Below, one piece after another: positions 17,829 to 25,088 of a stretch of DNA of 64,000 nt. A program made the position numbers and the translations under genes. The notes below the pieces were generated by a model. It saw only the letters and a list, made by a program, of their open reading frames with translations, made no database searches and had not been told where the DNA came from. Origin of the DNA: Sphingobacterium multivorum (GTDB lineage: Bacteria > Bacteroidota > Bacteroidia > Sphingobacteriales > Sphingobacteriaceae); assembly GCF_039511225.1 (NCBI RefSeq), contig NZ_CP154261.1:2604001-2668000 (forward strand). Direction: 5' to 3'. How positions within the stretch are numbered: position 1 is the stretch's first letter; every line of letters starts with the position of its first letter.

Positions 17829-18437
17829 CTATTTTTTGTGCGTGTAGAGCAGCAGAACCAGGTAGAAAATATCCATTTGATGTGCTTTGATTTCCGTGCG
17901 CATGATCTTCATGGATTTTGTGATGTGTTTGCGCACCATGGCCACCGAAATGTTGAGCTGGTCGGCGATATCCTGATTGGAGCGCTTTTCGAAGCGGCTC
18001 AATAGAAAGACCTCTTTGCAGGTCGCGGGCATTTTTTCGGTGATCTGAATAATCTCTGCGTGGATTTGCTTGGCTTCGAGCAGCGTGTCGGGCTGAATCG
18101 GAGCGGTATAGCCGAGCTGGGCGGCGGATTGGATATATTTATCCTGCACTTGTTGCGCCCGATAGGTTTTAAAGACCTGAAATTTAATCGCCGTTTTTAA
18201 GTAGGCCGAAAGGGAGTGGCTGAGTGTGATCTCCTTCCGCCGCAGATAAAAATCGACAAAAATAGCTTGCACGATCTCTTCGGCCATGGCCAAGGAGCCT
18301 GTCCGTTTACCGGCATGATTGATCAAAGGTTCCCAATAGCGGTTATAAAGTTCGGAAAATGCGGCTTTATGGTCTTTTAGTTGGACCAATTCCACCAGTT
18401 CCTGATCCGAAAGCGTTTTCAATTCACAATTAGCCAT
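17829..18437 (-). CDS. ECF-type RNA polymerase sigma factor
   Basis: This 202-aa sigma-70 family protein has region 2 at about 20-90 (FSELYNRYWEPLINHAGKR, EEIVQAIFVDFYLRR) and region 4 at about 130-185 (PATCKEVFLLSRFEKRSNQDIADQLNISVAMVRKHI). It is the first gene of the sigma/FecR/receptor/lipoprotein set and should direct transcription of the receptor genes when released. The hydrophobic tail (DIFYLVLLLYTH) is unusual but common in Bacteroidota ECF factors. A 29-bp palindrome lies 52 bp upstream of its start. Confidence 0.92.
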   Translation of the reverse strand: MANCELKTLSDQELVELVQLKDHKAAFSELYNRYWEPLINHAGKRTGSLAMAEEIVQAIFVDFYLRRKEITLSHSLSAYLKTAIKFQVFKTYRAQQVQDKYIQSAAQLGYTAPIQPDTLLEAKQIHAEIIQITEKMPATCKEVFLLSRFEKRSNQDIADQLNISVAMVRKHITKSMKIMRTEIKAHQMDIFYLVLLLYTHKK

Positions 18438-18488
18438 TCTAGTTAAGCAAAGACCAAATGTAAATAGGCAATTAAACCTGAGCGTTTT

Positions 18489-18517
18489 ACGAATATTAAT
18501 AAATTATTAATATTCGT
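18489..18517. promoter_or_regulatory. Perfect 29-bp palindrome upstream of ECF sigma gene
   Basis: Two 14-bp arms (left arm ACGAATATTAATAA) are exact reverse complements around one central base. The element lies 52 bp before the sigma gene start codon and is not followed by a T-run, so it looks more like a dimeric regulator site than a terminator. The binding protein is unknown. Confidence 0.55.
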
Positions 18518-18562
18518 TTGGCCTGCTGCTGTGTTGGGGGCGCCGACAAATAAGCGCTCGGT

Positions 18563-18610
18563 CCATCAAATAATCCGTTTTCCTTCTGTGGAAAGCGGAT
18601 TATTTGATGG
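18563..18610. terminator. Long 21-bp stem hairpin
   Basis: CCATCAAATAATCCG pairs with CGGATTATTTGATGG, and the stem extends to 21 bp with one G-U pair, closing on a 6-nt loop. It lies about 145 nt beyond the stop of the minus-strand phosphodiesterase gene and insulates it from the sigma operon. Confidence 0.7.
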
Positions 18611-18739
18611 TGAATACCGCCGGGCTTGCTAACCCGGGGAGTTTAGACTTGATTACCTGGTTATTCAGCTATAATTACCCCGGTATCTGGCTATTTACTT
18701 GCTGTCCGGCCATACTTGTTCGGGTATTCTATATATTTG

Positions 18740-18771
18740 CCGAGGTCTTCAAATTTATTTGAAGATCTCGG
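18740..18771 (-). terminator. Hairpin overlapping phosphodiesterase stop
   Basis: Two 15-nt arms (CCGAGATCTTCAAAT on the minus strand) pair with one G-U mismatch around a 2-nt loop. The stop codon of the phosphodiesterase gene lies within the stem and loop. Confidence 0.55.
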
Positions 18772-19642
18772 TAGGAGCAATTCCCGACCAGGATTTTGGT
18801 AGATTTTTTAGTCCAAATAGGCGGGCCAGTATCCACGAGGTATTTCTATTGCTATTGAAGAAGGCATTGGTCACGCCTAGATTTTTGATTTTTTTGCCCG
18901 TAATGCCAAAAGGGATCTGCATCTCGTTCATGCTCGTGCCGCCGTGACCCTTCTCGATGCCACCATGATCGGTCAGTAATAGGAAATAGCAGTCCTCATA
19001 GAGATTTTGTGCTTTTAATGTCTGTATAAAATTCCCGATGGCAACATCTGCTTCTTCGATTGACGCTATATATTCCGGTGACATCCAGCCGTGGCCATGT
19101 CCGGCATGATCGGTATTCACACTGTATAGAAATACCAACATCGGATTGTCTTTATTGTCCTCGATAAATTTTAAGGCTTTCGCATAGTTGTTCTCGTACT
19201 TATCGTCCTGCTCAAAGGAGACTTCATCCAGGTATTTTTTGTTGATGGGATTGATGAGCTCAGCCCAATTGTAATAGAATGCGGTTTTTGTATTCGGTTT
19301 CTGCTCCTTCACTAGTTTGAATATGGATGGCGAATAACCCTCTTGATCTACCTCCAAAGCTTGCAAGGGGCGATTGTCCAGCGTCCAGTTGTTGGCCGTG
19401 ATACCATGTTCTTCGGGGCCCTGTCCCGTGAGATGGCTTGTCCAGTTGGGGAGTGTGACTGATGGAAGGACGGGCCTGCTGGATAGTGTCAGCAGTCCTT
19501 TTTCAAACAGCTTGTCGATATTTGGATGTTTTGAACCCCTAAAGCCTTCGGAACTAAAACCGTCGAGACCGATGATAACAATACGTTGTGCATTTACAGC
19601 GCTGCATACAGCGAGAAATAATAAAATCAATAGGGTTTTCAT
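18755..19642 (-). CDS. Secreted alkaline phosphatase-superfamily phosphodiesterase
   Basis: This protein of about 295 aa starts at the ATG at 19642, chosen because a clean signal peptide begins there (KTLLILLFLAVCSAVNAQ). An upstream frame reaches 19720 but adds 26 residues that do not look like a signal. Metal-site motifs of the type I phosphodiesterase/nucleotide pyrophosphatase family are visible: IIGLDGFSSEGF, PSVTLPNWTSHLTG (nucleophile Thr), NTDHAGHGHGW and LLLTDHGGIEKGHGG. The enzyme probably hydrolyses a phosphodiester or pyrophosphate in the periplasm; the substrate is unknown. It is a single-gene unit between terminators. Confidence 0.82.
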   Translation of the reverse strand: MKTLLILLFLAVCSAVNAQRIVIIGLDGFSSEGFRGSKHPNIDKLFEKGLLTLSSRPVLPSVTLPNWTSHLTGQGPEEHGITANNWTLDNRPLQALEVDQEGYSPSIFKLVKEQKPNTKTAFYYNWAELINPINKKYLDEVSFEQDDKYENNYAKALKFIEDNKDNPMLVFLYSVNTDHAGHGHGWMSPEYIASIEEADVAIGNFIQTLKAQNLYEDCYFLLLTDHGGIEKGHGGTSMNEMQIPFGITGKKIKNLGVTNAFFNSNRNTSWILARLFGLKNLPKSWSGIAPTEIFK

Positions 19643-20035
19643 GCGTCTCATCGCATAACGATAGACGCTGGAAAGTGGACTGCTGCCACGATTCCAGTGA
19701 TAGGTTGGTGAATTTTTCATGAATATAAATATACGTAAGTTTTGTAATACTAAACAAAGTTTATTTATACTGTATTTCTATGCGATTAAATTTGTTTGAA
19801 ATCAGAAAATAGACAATAAGCGTCGGTCGTCTTTTCCATGCTTAATATAGTAACAAGAATGCTATTGCTTTATTTTCTAAGTATTAAAGTGGAAATAACA
19901 ATTTTAACTCCTGACTATTGTTGCGTAATGGTCAGAAGTTTTTTATATTTACGGCACGTTAGCGAACCTTGGGCCGATAATCTGAAAAATCTGGCTTATT
20001 GTCGGAATGCGCAATGATTAAAAACTTATTAAAAT
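19643..20035. other. Divergent intergenic region with a plus-strand hairpin
   Basis: This stretch separates the phosphodiesterase and the 78-aa gene. It contains TAAATTTG, matching the TAnnTTTG promoter element on the plus strand, then a terminator-like hairpin at 19906-19946. A second weaker hairpin (CCGATAAT / ATTGTCGG) follows near 19974-20006. Confidence 0.4.
19906..19946 (+). terminator. Terminator-like hairpin upstream of 78-aa gene
   Basis: Arms of 14 nt (AACTCCTGACTATT / AATGGTCAGAAGTT, one mismatch and one G-U) are followed by a run of T on the plus strand. No plus-strand gene precedes it, so it may be an attenuator in the leader of the gene at 20036. Confidence 0.5.
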
Positions 20036-20272
20036 ATGAAATATTACTTACTGACCTTTTCCGTTTCTGCTCAGGTGCTCACCAAACGCACTGAATTGAT
20101 CAATTACCTCAGCCGGCATATTGCTGATCTGAAATACATTTCGGCCGATCTTCAGGATAAACTTTGTACCATTACCATCCGGACCTTACGACGAGACGAA
20201 GGTGTTGTTCTTAATCTTTTGGCCATAAGGGGTTTCAAGGCATCTTTTCTATCGGCGACCGAAGGCCCTTAA
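20036..20272 (+). CDS. Small conserved-looking protein, unknown
   Basis: This 78-aa protein (MKYYLLTFSVSAQVLTKRTE... start) has an alpha/beta pattern and no clear signal peptide or membrane helix. A good AT-rich region precedes the ATG. I do not recognise the family. It is followed by a gap and a convergent HTH gene. The upstream terminator-like hairpin could regulate it. Confidence 0.5.
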   Translation: MKYYLLTFSVSAQVLTKRTELINYLSRHIADLKYISADLQDKLCTITIRTLRRDEGVVLNLLAIRGFKASFLSATEGP

Positions 20273-20401
20273 TGCGGTTAGTGGGAAAGATGGTCTAGAC
20301 GATTTTGTTTAAAAGCGCCGCAGGATGCACTTTAGGATCAGCTGGGGTTAGCGTGGGACGCAGTGAACTGCTGCGATCCTGCCTATTGAACGAGCTTAAA
20401 A

Positions 20402-21064
20402 TTACCGGTTCAAAACGTTTGTCCGTTCGATTACCGCGATTTCCTCTTTCGCGGCAATCTGCTGTTTTTTTGAAGTTCTACAGTAGGTATACTGTCGTGA
20501 ACGACTAAAGCCACGGGGCAAGACTTTCCGCTCCAGATAACCCTCCGCTACATATTTACGCAATAGTGAAGTAATTCGTTCAACCTTTAAAGTAATCTGA
20601 TAAGCTTTTTCAAGATCAGCGATAACCTGTTCAATGGTACGGGGATCGTTAAAATAATCCGAGTTAAAAATCAGCTGCATGACAGATTCCCGCTGATAAC
20701 GGTGATCCAGATTTTGCGTCCTTTGGAGTTGGTATTTGTCAGTGACCTCATCAGTAAAGAACTTTTTGCCTAAAGGAAAGAATTTGGTCCTAAATCGACC
20801 GACATTACTGTGGGCACCTGTTTCTATTCTTAATGAAATTGATCGATCAAAAAATTGGGGCATCGGAATAGACAGTGCTTCACAGAGCGTGGCTACAGCT
20901 TCTACAGAGATCGCCGAATTTTTGTGGCAGTAGCTCTGAAGTCGGCTTTCGGGTATTTCGCAAAAATTAGCTAGGCCCGCTAATGTCATTGATGTTTTGT
21001 CAAGGATTTCTAAGATCCGCATGGAAACCCATTCAGCTAAGGCGATATTGGTGATTTTTCCCAT
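20402..21064 (-). CDS. Helix-turn-helix regulator
   Basis: This 220-aa protein has an N-terminal XRE-like helix-turn-helix (about 20-72: MTLAGLANFCEIPESRLQSY, ISVEAVATLCEALSIPMPQFF). A later segment at about 140-200 (RTIEQVIADLEKAYQITLKVERITSLLRKYVAEGYLERK) resembles a winged-helix fold. The basic C-terminus (PRGFSRSRQYTY) could add DNA contacts. No neighbour suggests a target. The regions on both sides are AT-rich and gene-poor. Confidence 0.6.
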   Translation of the reverse strand: MGKITNIALAEWVSMRILEILDKTSMTLAGLANFCEIPESRLQSYCHKNSAISVEAVATLCEALSIPMPQFFDRSISLRIETGAHSNVGRFRTKFFPLGKKFFTDEVTDKYQLQRTQNLDHRYQRESVMQLIFNSDYFNDPRTIEQVIADLEKAYQITLKVERITSLLRKYVAEGYLERKVLPRGFSRSRQYTYCRTSKKQQIAAKEEIAVIERTNVLNR

Positions 21065-21568
21065 ATTAATTGCAAAATTCCGCTCGAAATTTAATGGATT
21101 GTACCATTTGTTCAGAATTCTTTTATAATGTATAGTTTTTCTTTTTTTATTTTGGTCAGCCGTCCTTTTTTTTGTTAATATCTAAAAGGATATGTTATCG
21201 ACAGATGCTTAACATGAGCGGTATTGTTTATTTTCGTAATACAATTGATTAGTTGGATAAAAAAAATGACGTTAAGTCTCATTTTTTTATTTATATAGAC
21301 GATATTACTGATTTTACTGAAAAGCTGACGGTTTTTTAACACAGATAAATGTGTTTTTGACAGAAATATGTTTTTTGCTTCAATTGATTGGTTCCTGAGA
21401 TCGGCACAATGCTGTCTCCATTTGCTCGATCCTTTCAGATAAAAGCGGACTTTTTTCTTTCCGATTTGGCTATTCGGTAGTGCATACTCAGGGCATTGAC
21501 CACAGGATCAGGTGTTGAATAGGGAGAGTTCGATTATTCTTTGTTCATGAAAAAGGACGGCTACCCGG
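21065..21568. other. AT-rich intergenic region
   Basis: About 500 bp without coding signal. An A/T-rich inverted repeat (AAAAAATGA / TCATTTTTT, near 21261-21287) could be a weak bidirectional terminator. Confidence 0.4.
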
Positions 21569-22036
21569 CTATTTTGAAACCTTGCCAAACTCGAAGGGAA
21601 TTTGGAGGCTGTCGCCAGCTACATTTGCTTTCAGCTTTTCACCTTCCCGCCAGTAGGTAATTTTTTTAGGAAAGGGCAGCGAGTCATTCGTACATTCGAA
21701 CAGACCATTTTTCATCATGGTCATCTCAAAAGCGATAAAATCTTTCTCATCAGGTGTCTTGACCTTTAAATTCCATGCACCATCAGATTTTGATAAGTGC
21801 ATTTTTTCCTGATGTATGGTATCCTGGTTATGTAGGGTAAAAGCAAAACCGACATATTCAGCGTCTTTGATTTTCTTCCAATATTCAAAGGTCCTTTTAT
21901 CCTTGGTTTCGTTGGTACGCTGCCATTTTCCCACGAGCCAATCGAAATTTTCAGATGGCTCATTTTGAAGCCCTGAACATCGTACCAAAACGAGTAGAAT
22001 CAATAAGGGAACTCCAACTTTGACTAATTTTGCCAT
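21569..22036 (-). CDS. DUF6265-like lipoprotein
   Basis: This lipoprotein of about 155 aa starts at the ATG at 22036, chosen because the lipoprotein signal (VPLLILLVLVRC, Cys near 20) begins there; the frame extends to 22105 without a fitting signal. The mature part starts FDWLVGKWQR and continues with a lipocalin-like beta pattern, typical of DUF6265 proteins. The role is unknown; such proteins may bind small hydrophobic molecules. It is convergent with nothing and appears monocistronic. Confidence 0.65.
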   Translation of the reverse strand: MAKLVKVGVPLLILLVLVRCSGLQNEPSENFDWLVGKWQRTNETKDKRTFEYWKKIKDAEYVGFAFTLHNQDTIHQEKMHLSKSDGAWNLKVKTPDEKDFIAFEMTMMKNGLFECTNDSLPFPKKITYWREGEKLKANVAGDSLQIPFEFGKVSK

Positions 22037-22255
22037 CTTCTGTTTTGTTTTAAAGTTTATAAGCCAGCATAATGGAGCTGCTGAGACGGGCCCAAATATT
22101 GACAAGAGGCTCTGTTGCCCCTGTCCGATTAAATTTAATAAAAAAAACGGAGTTTGAAAAGTATCGGTTTGGTCATTATTCTGTCAATTGCACCAGTCTA
22201 ACGACGCCCTTTGCAGGCATGTGCTTTTTCGTGTAAAATACGTTATATTTACCTG

Positions 22256-22681
22256 ATGGAGCTTGTACTTTCTAGCGTAATTGCCGCTATTTTTATTTTT
22301 TTGGCTTTGCTGCATTTTTTTTGGCTGTTCGGCGGCCAATGGGGAATGAACGCTGCCGTTCCGACCGACTTGAGTGGAAGAAGGATATTTAATCCCACCA
22401 GGGTAGGTACTTTATTGGTAGCCATCGGATTATTGATTTTTGCGTGGGTAAATCTATGTGCCACCGGGGTTTTGAAGATCTCGATGGACCCCAAGTATAT
22501 TCGGTATGGAATGTATATGGTCAGTGCTGTTTTCTTCCTCCGATTTATTGGCGATATGAAGTTTGTCGGCATTTTTAAGAAGTATAGGAAGACTCCTTTT
22601 GCCCTAAGAGATACGTATTTTTATAGTCCATTATGTCTTTTTTTGTCGCTGTCCAATGGCTTTTTGTCGCTTGTATTATGA
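22256..22681 (+). CDS. DUF3995-like small membrane protein
   Basis: This 141-aa integral membrane protein starts at the ATG at 22256, chosen because the first membrane helix begins there; 15 extra upstream residues are possible. Four membrane segments are visible (about 4-25, 48-70, 82-103, 120-138), with the LHFFWLFGGQWGMNAAVP motif after the first, which is typical of the DUF3995 family. The function is unknown. It converges with the nitrilase gene. Confidence 0.7.
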   Translation: MELVLSSVIAAIFIFLALLHFFWLFGGQWGMNAAVPTDLSGRRIFNPTRVGTLLVAIGLLIFAWVNLCATGVLKISMDPKYIRYGMYMVSAVFFLRFIGDMKFVGIFKKYRKTPFALRDTYFYSPLCLFLSLSNGFLSLVL

Positions 22682-22818
22682 GAAAAAACAAGTGCTTTTT
22701 TTAAGATTGGAAGTGCTGTCATCGAGTAAACATTTGGAGGTTGATCGGTGGGATTATTGGATCAACTACTTTAAGACGATGTATAAAGGTCTTAAAGTAG
22801 CCGTTCGGTTTTGCGGAA

Positions 22819-23775
22819 CTAGCTATTGTCGGTATGCAACCAGACCACTTTTTGTTGGGACTCATGCTGTTGGCCGATAATGTCACCGTAAAGGTCAGGC
22901 CTTCGGGCATTGATGTAACGATATCCACCGGCTTGAATCAATTTTTCGGGTGTAATGGTGGCTAGTGTAAAACTATCTTCAAATGTACGGCATTCGCTCA
23001 GGATATCCCCGAAAGGATCTAAGATCATAGAGCATCCATTTTTTAGCTGATCGTCATCCATCCCGATGGGGTTTGAAAAAACAACGTAGAGCGCATGATC
23101 ATAGGCCCGGGCTGGCAGCCATTTCATCAGCCAGCTGCGTCCTTTCATTCCGTCAAACTCTAGGCGCAGGCTGGTTGGATCGTTTTCGCGGTTTTTCCAG
23201 AGCTGTGGATCGACAAAACCTGCACCGGGTCGGGAAGAAGGGGTACACATGGTTACATGGGGCATAAAGAGGATATCGGCACCTAGCAATTTTGTTGCGC
23301 GTACATTTTCGATGACATTGTTGTCGTAACAGATTAAAATGCCACATTTCCAACCATTAATTTCAAAAATAGTATAGCCTTGCCCTGCTTTCAAATGGGG
23401 GTTTATAAAGGGGTGAAGCTTGCGATGCTTTGCAATCAAGCCATTTTTGTCTACACAGATATATGGCTTGTACAAATTGTCGTCCTCATCCTTTTCAAAC
23501 AGGCCGGCGAGGATAATAATGTTGTACTTAGCGGCGATTGCAATCAGCTTTTGTGTACTTTCGCCGTCGGGAACAAGTTCGGCAATCGCAAGCATCTGCT
23601 GCTTGTCTAAATTTCGGGCGAAGGTATATCCCGTTATGGAGCATTCGTGAAAGGCGATTACTTCGGCCCCTCGTGCAGCGGCCTCTTGTGCAAGTCGTTC
23701 GATAACGGTTAGGTTATAAGCCTTGTCAGCACTCTTGTGCTCAAATTGTGCGGTAGCAATTTTTAAGTTGTCCAT
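22819..23775 (-). CDS. Carbon-nitrogen hydrolase (nitrilase superfamily)
   Basis: This 318-aa enzyme carries the Glu-Lys-Cys triad of the nitrilase superfamily: Glu44 in AFHECSITGY, Lys in KHRKLHPF near 118 and Cys in GILICYDNN near 152. The length fits amidase or N-carbamoyl hydrolase-type members. It should hydrolyse an amide, carbamoyl or nitrile bond in the cytoplasm. The substrate is not evident. The AraC gene upstream on the same strand (41 bp gap) is probably cotranscribed and may sense the substrate. Confidence 0.85.
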   Translation of the reverse strand: MDNLKIATAQFEHKSADKAYNLTVIERLAQEAAARGAEVIAFHECSITGYTFARNLDKQQMLAIAELVPDGESTQKLIAIAAKYNIIILAGLFEKDEDDNLYKPYICVDKNGLIAKHRKLHPFINPHLKAGQGYTIFEINGWKCGILICYDNNVIENVRATKLLGADILFMPHVTMCTPSSRPGAGFVDPQLWKNRENDPTSLRLEFDGMKGRSWLMKWLPARAYDHALYVVFSNPIGMDDDQLKNGCSMILDPFGDILSECRTFEDSFTLATITPEKLIQAGGYRYINARRPDLYGDIIGQQHESQQKVVWLHTDNS

Positions 23776-23816
23776 ATTTCTTTCATTGATCTATAGACAA
23801 AGCTAGATGCGGATCC

Positions 23817-24656
23817 CTAGGTAAAATTGTATAAACCCGACATCTCACCAGCGCTATTCTTAAATTCCATAAAATTGATCGCTAGCCGATTTGTACTATT
23901 TAAATATTCGGAAGGGGTGATACCAGTATATTTTTTAAATGCCCTGATGAGGTGAGATTGATCAAAATATCCACTTTCGTGGCTGATCGTCGTTAAGTTT
24001 GTTTCAGCTGATTTGTTGCGTAGCAATTTCAAAAAGGAATGGAATTGGACAATATTACCAAATTTTTTGGGGCTCATTCCCACCTGTTCCGCGAATATTC
24101 TTTCCATATGCCGTTCGGTGTAGCCGCTATATTGGACGATTTGTCCGACGGTAACCAATCCTTTTTGTGCTGTGATATGTTGCAGAACTGCAGGCAGTGG
24201 GCTTCGATTTGGAAACTTCTGCCGGACTGCATAGGCATAAAAGAAGGCATTTAACAGCTGTACTTTCTCCTTTGGCGACTTCGCCTGCAGCAGGTCCTCA
24301 TAAAGCTGTGCAACATACTTCCTAAATACATCTTGCGTAACAATAATTTGATCTTTTAGTGCATGAGCAGCAATACCGAGTAACTTATAGAGCCCATCGG
24401 GTTGGAAGACAATAATAACAAATGAAGTCTGTGCCAGCAGCGCGAGATCCTGGAAATGGCTGATCTGACCATACAAGAAAGAAGCGGGGAGCGGCTGACT
24501 CTCGTTGATGGACAGGTGGCCTTCATTGAGCAGAAATACCATTCCCGTGTTGCCATCGGAAAATAACCGCAGTTTTTTATGCTGATCGCCAGCACTTTCC
24601 AAAAAAAGATAATGTTTGATGTAGGACGATAAAACTTTTGGAGGAAATAGCTGCAT
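23817..24656 (-). CDS. AraC-family transcriptional regulator
   Basis: This 279-aa protein has an N-terminal beta-rich sensing half resembling the DUF6597 type (PPKVLSSYIKHYLFLE, VFLLNEGHLSIN). A C-terminal AraC domain covers about 165-265 (VGQIVQYSGYTERHMERIFAEQVGMSPKKFGNIVQF, LTTISHESGYFDQSHLIRAFKKYTGITPSEYL). The order AraC then nitrilase on one strand suggests it controls the hydrolase and itself. Confidence 0.85.
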   Translation of the reverse strand: MQLFPPKVLSSYIKHYLFLESAGDQHKKLRLFSDGNTGMVFLLNEGHLSINESQPLPASFLYGQISHFQDLALLAQTSFVIIVFQPDGLYKLLGIAAHALKDQIIVTQDVFRKYVAQLYEDLLQAKSPKEKVQLLNAFFYAYAVRQKFPNRSPLPAVLQHITAQKGLVTVGQIVQYSGYTERHMERIFAEQVGMSPKKFGNIVQFHSFLKLLRNKSAETNLTTISHESGYFDQSHLIRAFKKYTGITPSEYLNSTNRLAINFMEFKNSAGEMSGLYNFT

Positions 24657-24794
24657 GACCTGATCGATATTTGTCTGTATTCAAATGTACATATTTCTGT
24701 CAGCTCTACGACATTGATTGACTCTATTTTTGGTCAGGAAAAAGATTATTGAAAATAAAGTCTACTAATATTATAGAATTTATTTTATGTTTAC

Positions 24795-24802
24795 TATATT
24801 TG
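24795..24802 (+). promoter_or_regulatory. TAnnTTTG promoter element of SusC operon
   Basis: TATATTTG matches the Bacteroidota -7 element TAnnTTTG exactly. A convincing -33 TTG was not found. It precedes the leader ORFs and the SusC gene, giving a leader of about 280 nt. Confidence 0.5.
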
Positions 24803-24859
24803 TTTTATCAACCTAGGAGATAAGCCTGTCTTGCGTACAAGCCGCATCTTCCGCACGTA

Positions 24860-24895
24860 ATGATCACAATGTTTCACTTAATTCATTATTTATGA
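24860..24895 (+). CDS. Leader mini-ORF 1 (11 codons)
   Basis: ATG at 24860 opens an 11-codon frame (MITMFHLIHYL) that ends in a TGA overlapping the ATG of the next leader ORF (ATGA). It is only notable together with leader ORF 2 and its place in the SusC operon leader. Translation would deliver ribosomes to the second ORF. Confidence 0.3.
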   Translation: MITMFHLIHYL

Positions 24896-24996
24896 ACGGC
24901 AAATTTTATCTAAACCCTTTCCAACCGAGCGCAGGTCTGCGCAATGGTACATCCTTTTGTTCTGATTTCAATAAGCGAATGTGTAGCTGCGGTTAA
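24892..24996 (+). CDS. Cys-containing leader peptide upstream of SusC
   Basis: This is a 34-codon frame. Cysteines are at positions 23, 31 and 33, and the peptide ends RMCSCG, so two Cys codons lie just before the stop. It begins in an ATGA overlap with mini-ORF 1 and ends 92 nt before the SusC start. Short leader peptides with clustered Cys codons near the end are a known way to sense cysteinyl-tRNA supply in other bacteria. Here that role is inferred, and it fits the sulfur-related genes downstream. Confidence 0.45.
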   Translation: MNGKFYLNPFQPSAGLRNGTSFCSDFNKRMCSCG

Positions 24997-25088
24997 AGGG
25001 AAGTATTTCTTTCTATAAAAGCAGCTTTTTCTGACAAGTAATCAATTGGCGTTGGCACTTGTAAATATTCACTGTTAAAATTTTACCT

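Noticed and set aside
24828-24860. A TTG-started mini-ORF whose stop overlaps leader ORF 1 (TAATG)
   Set aside because: TTG starts are rare in this group, and the overlap may be chance; it was not listed as a gene.
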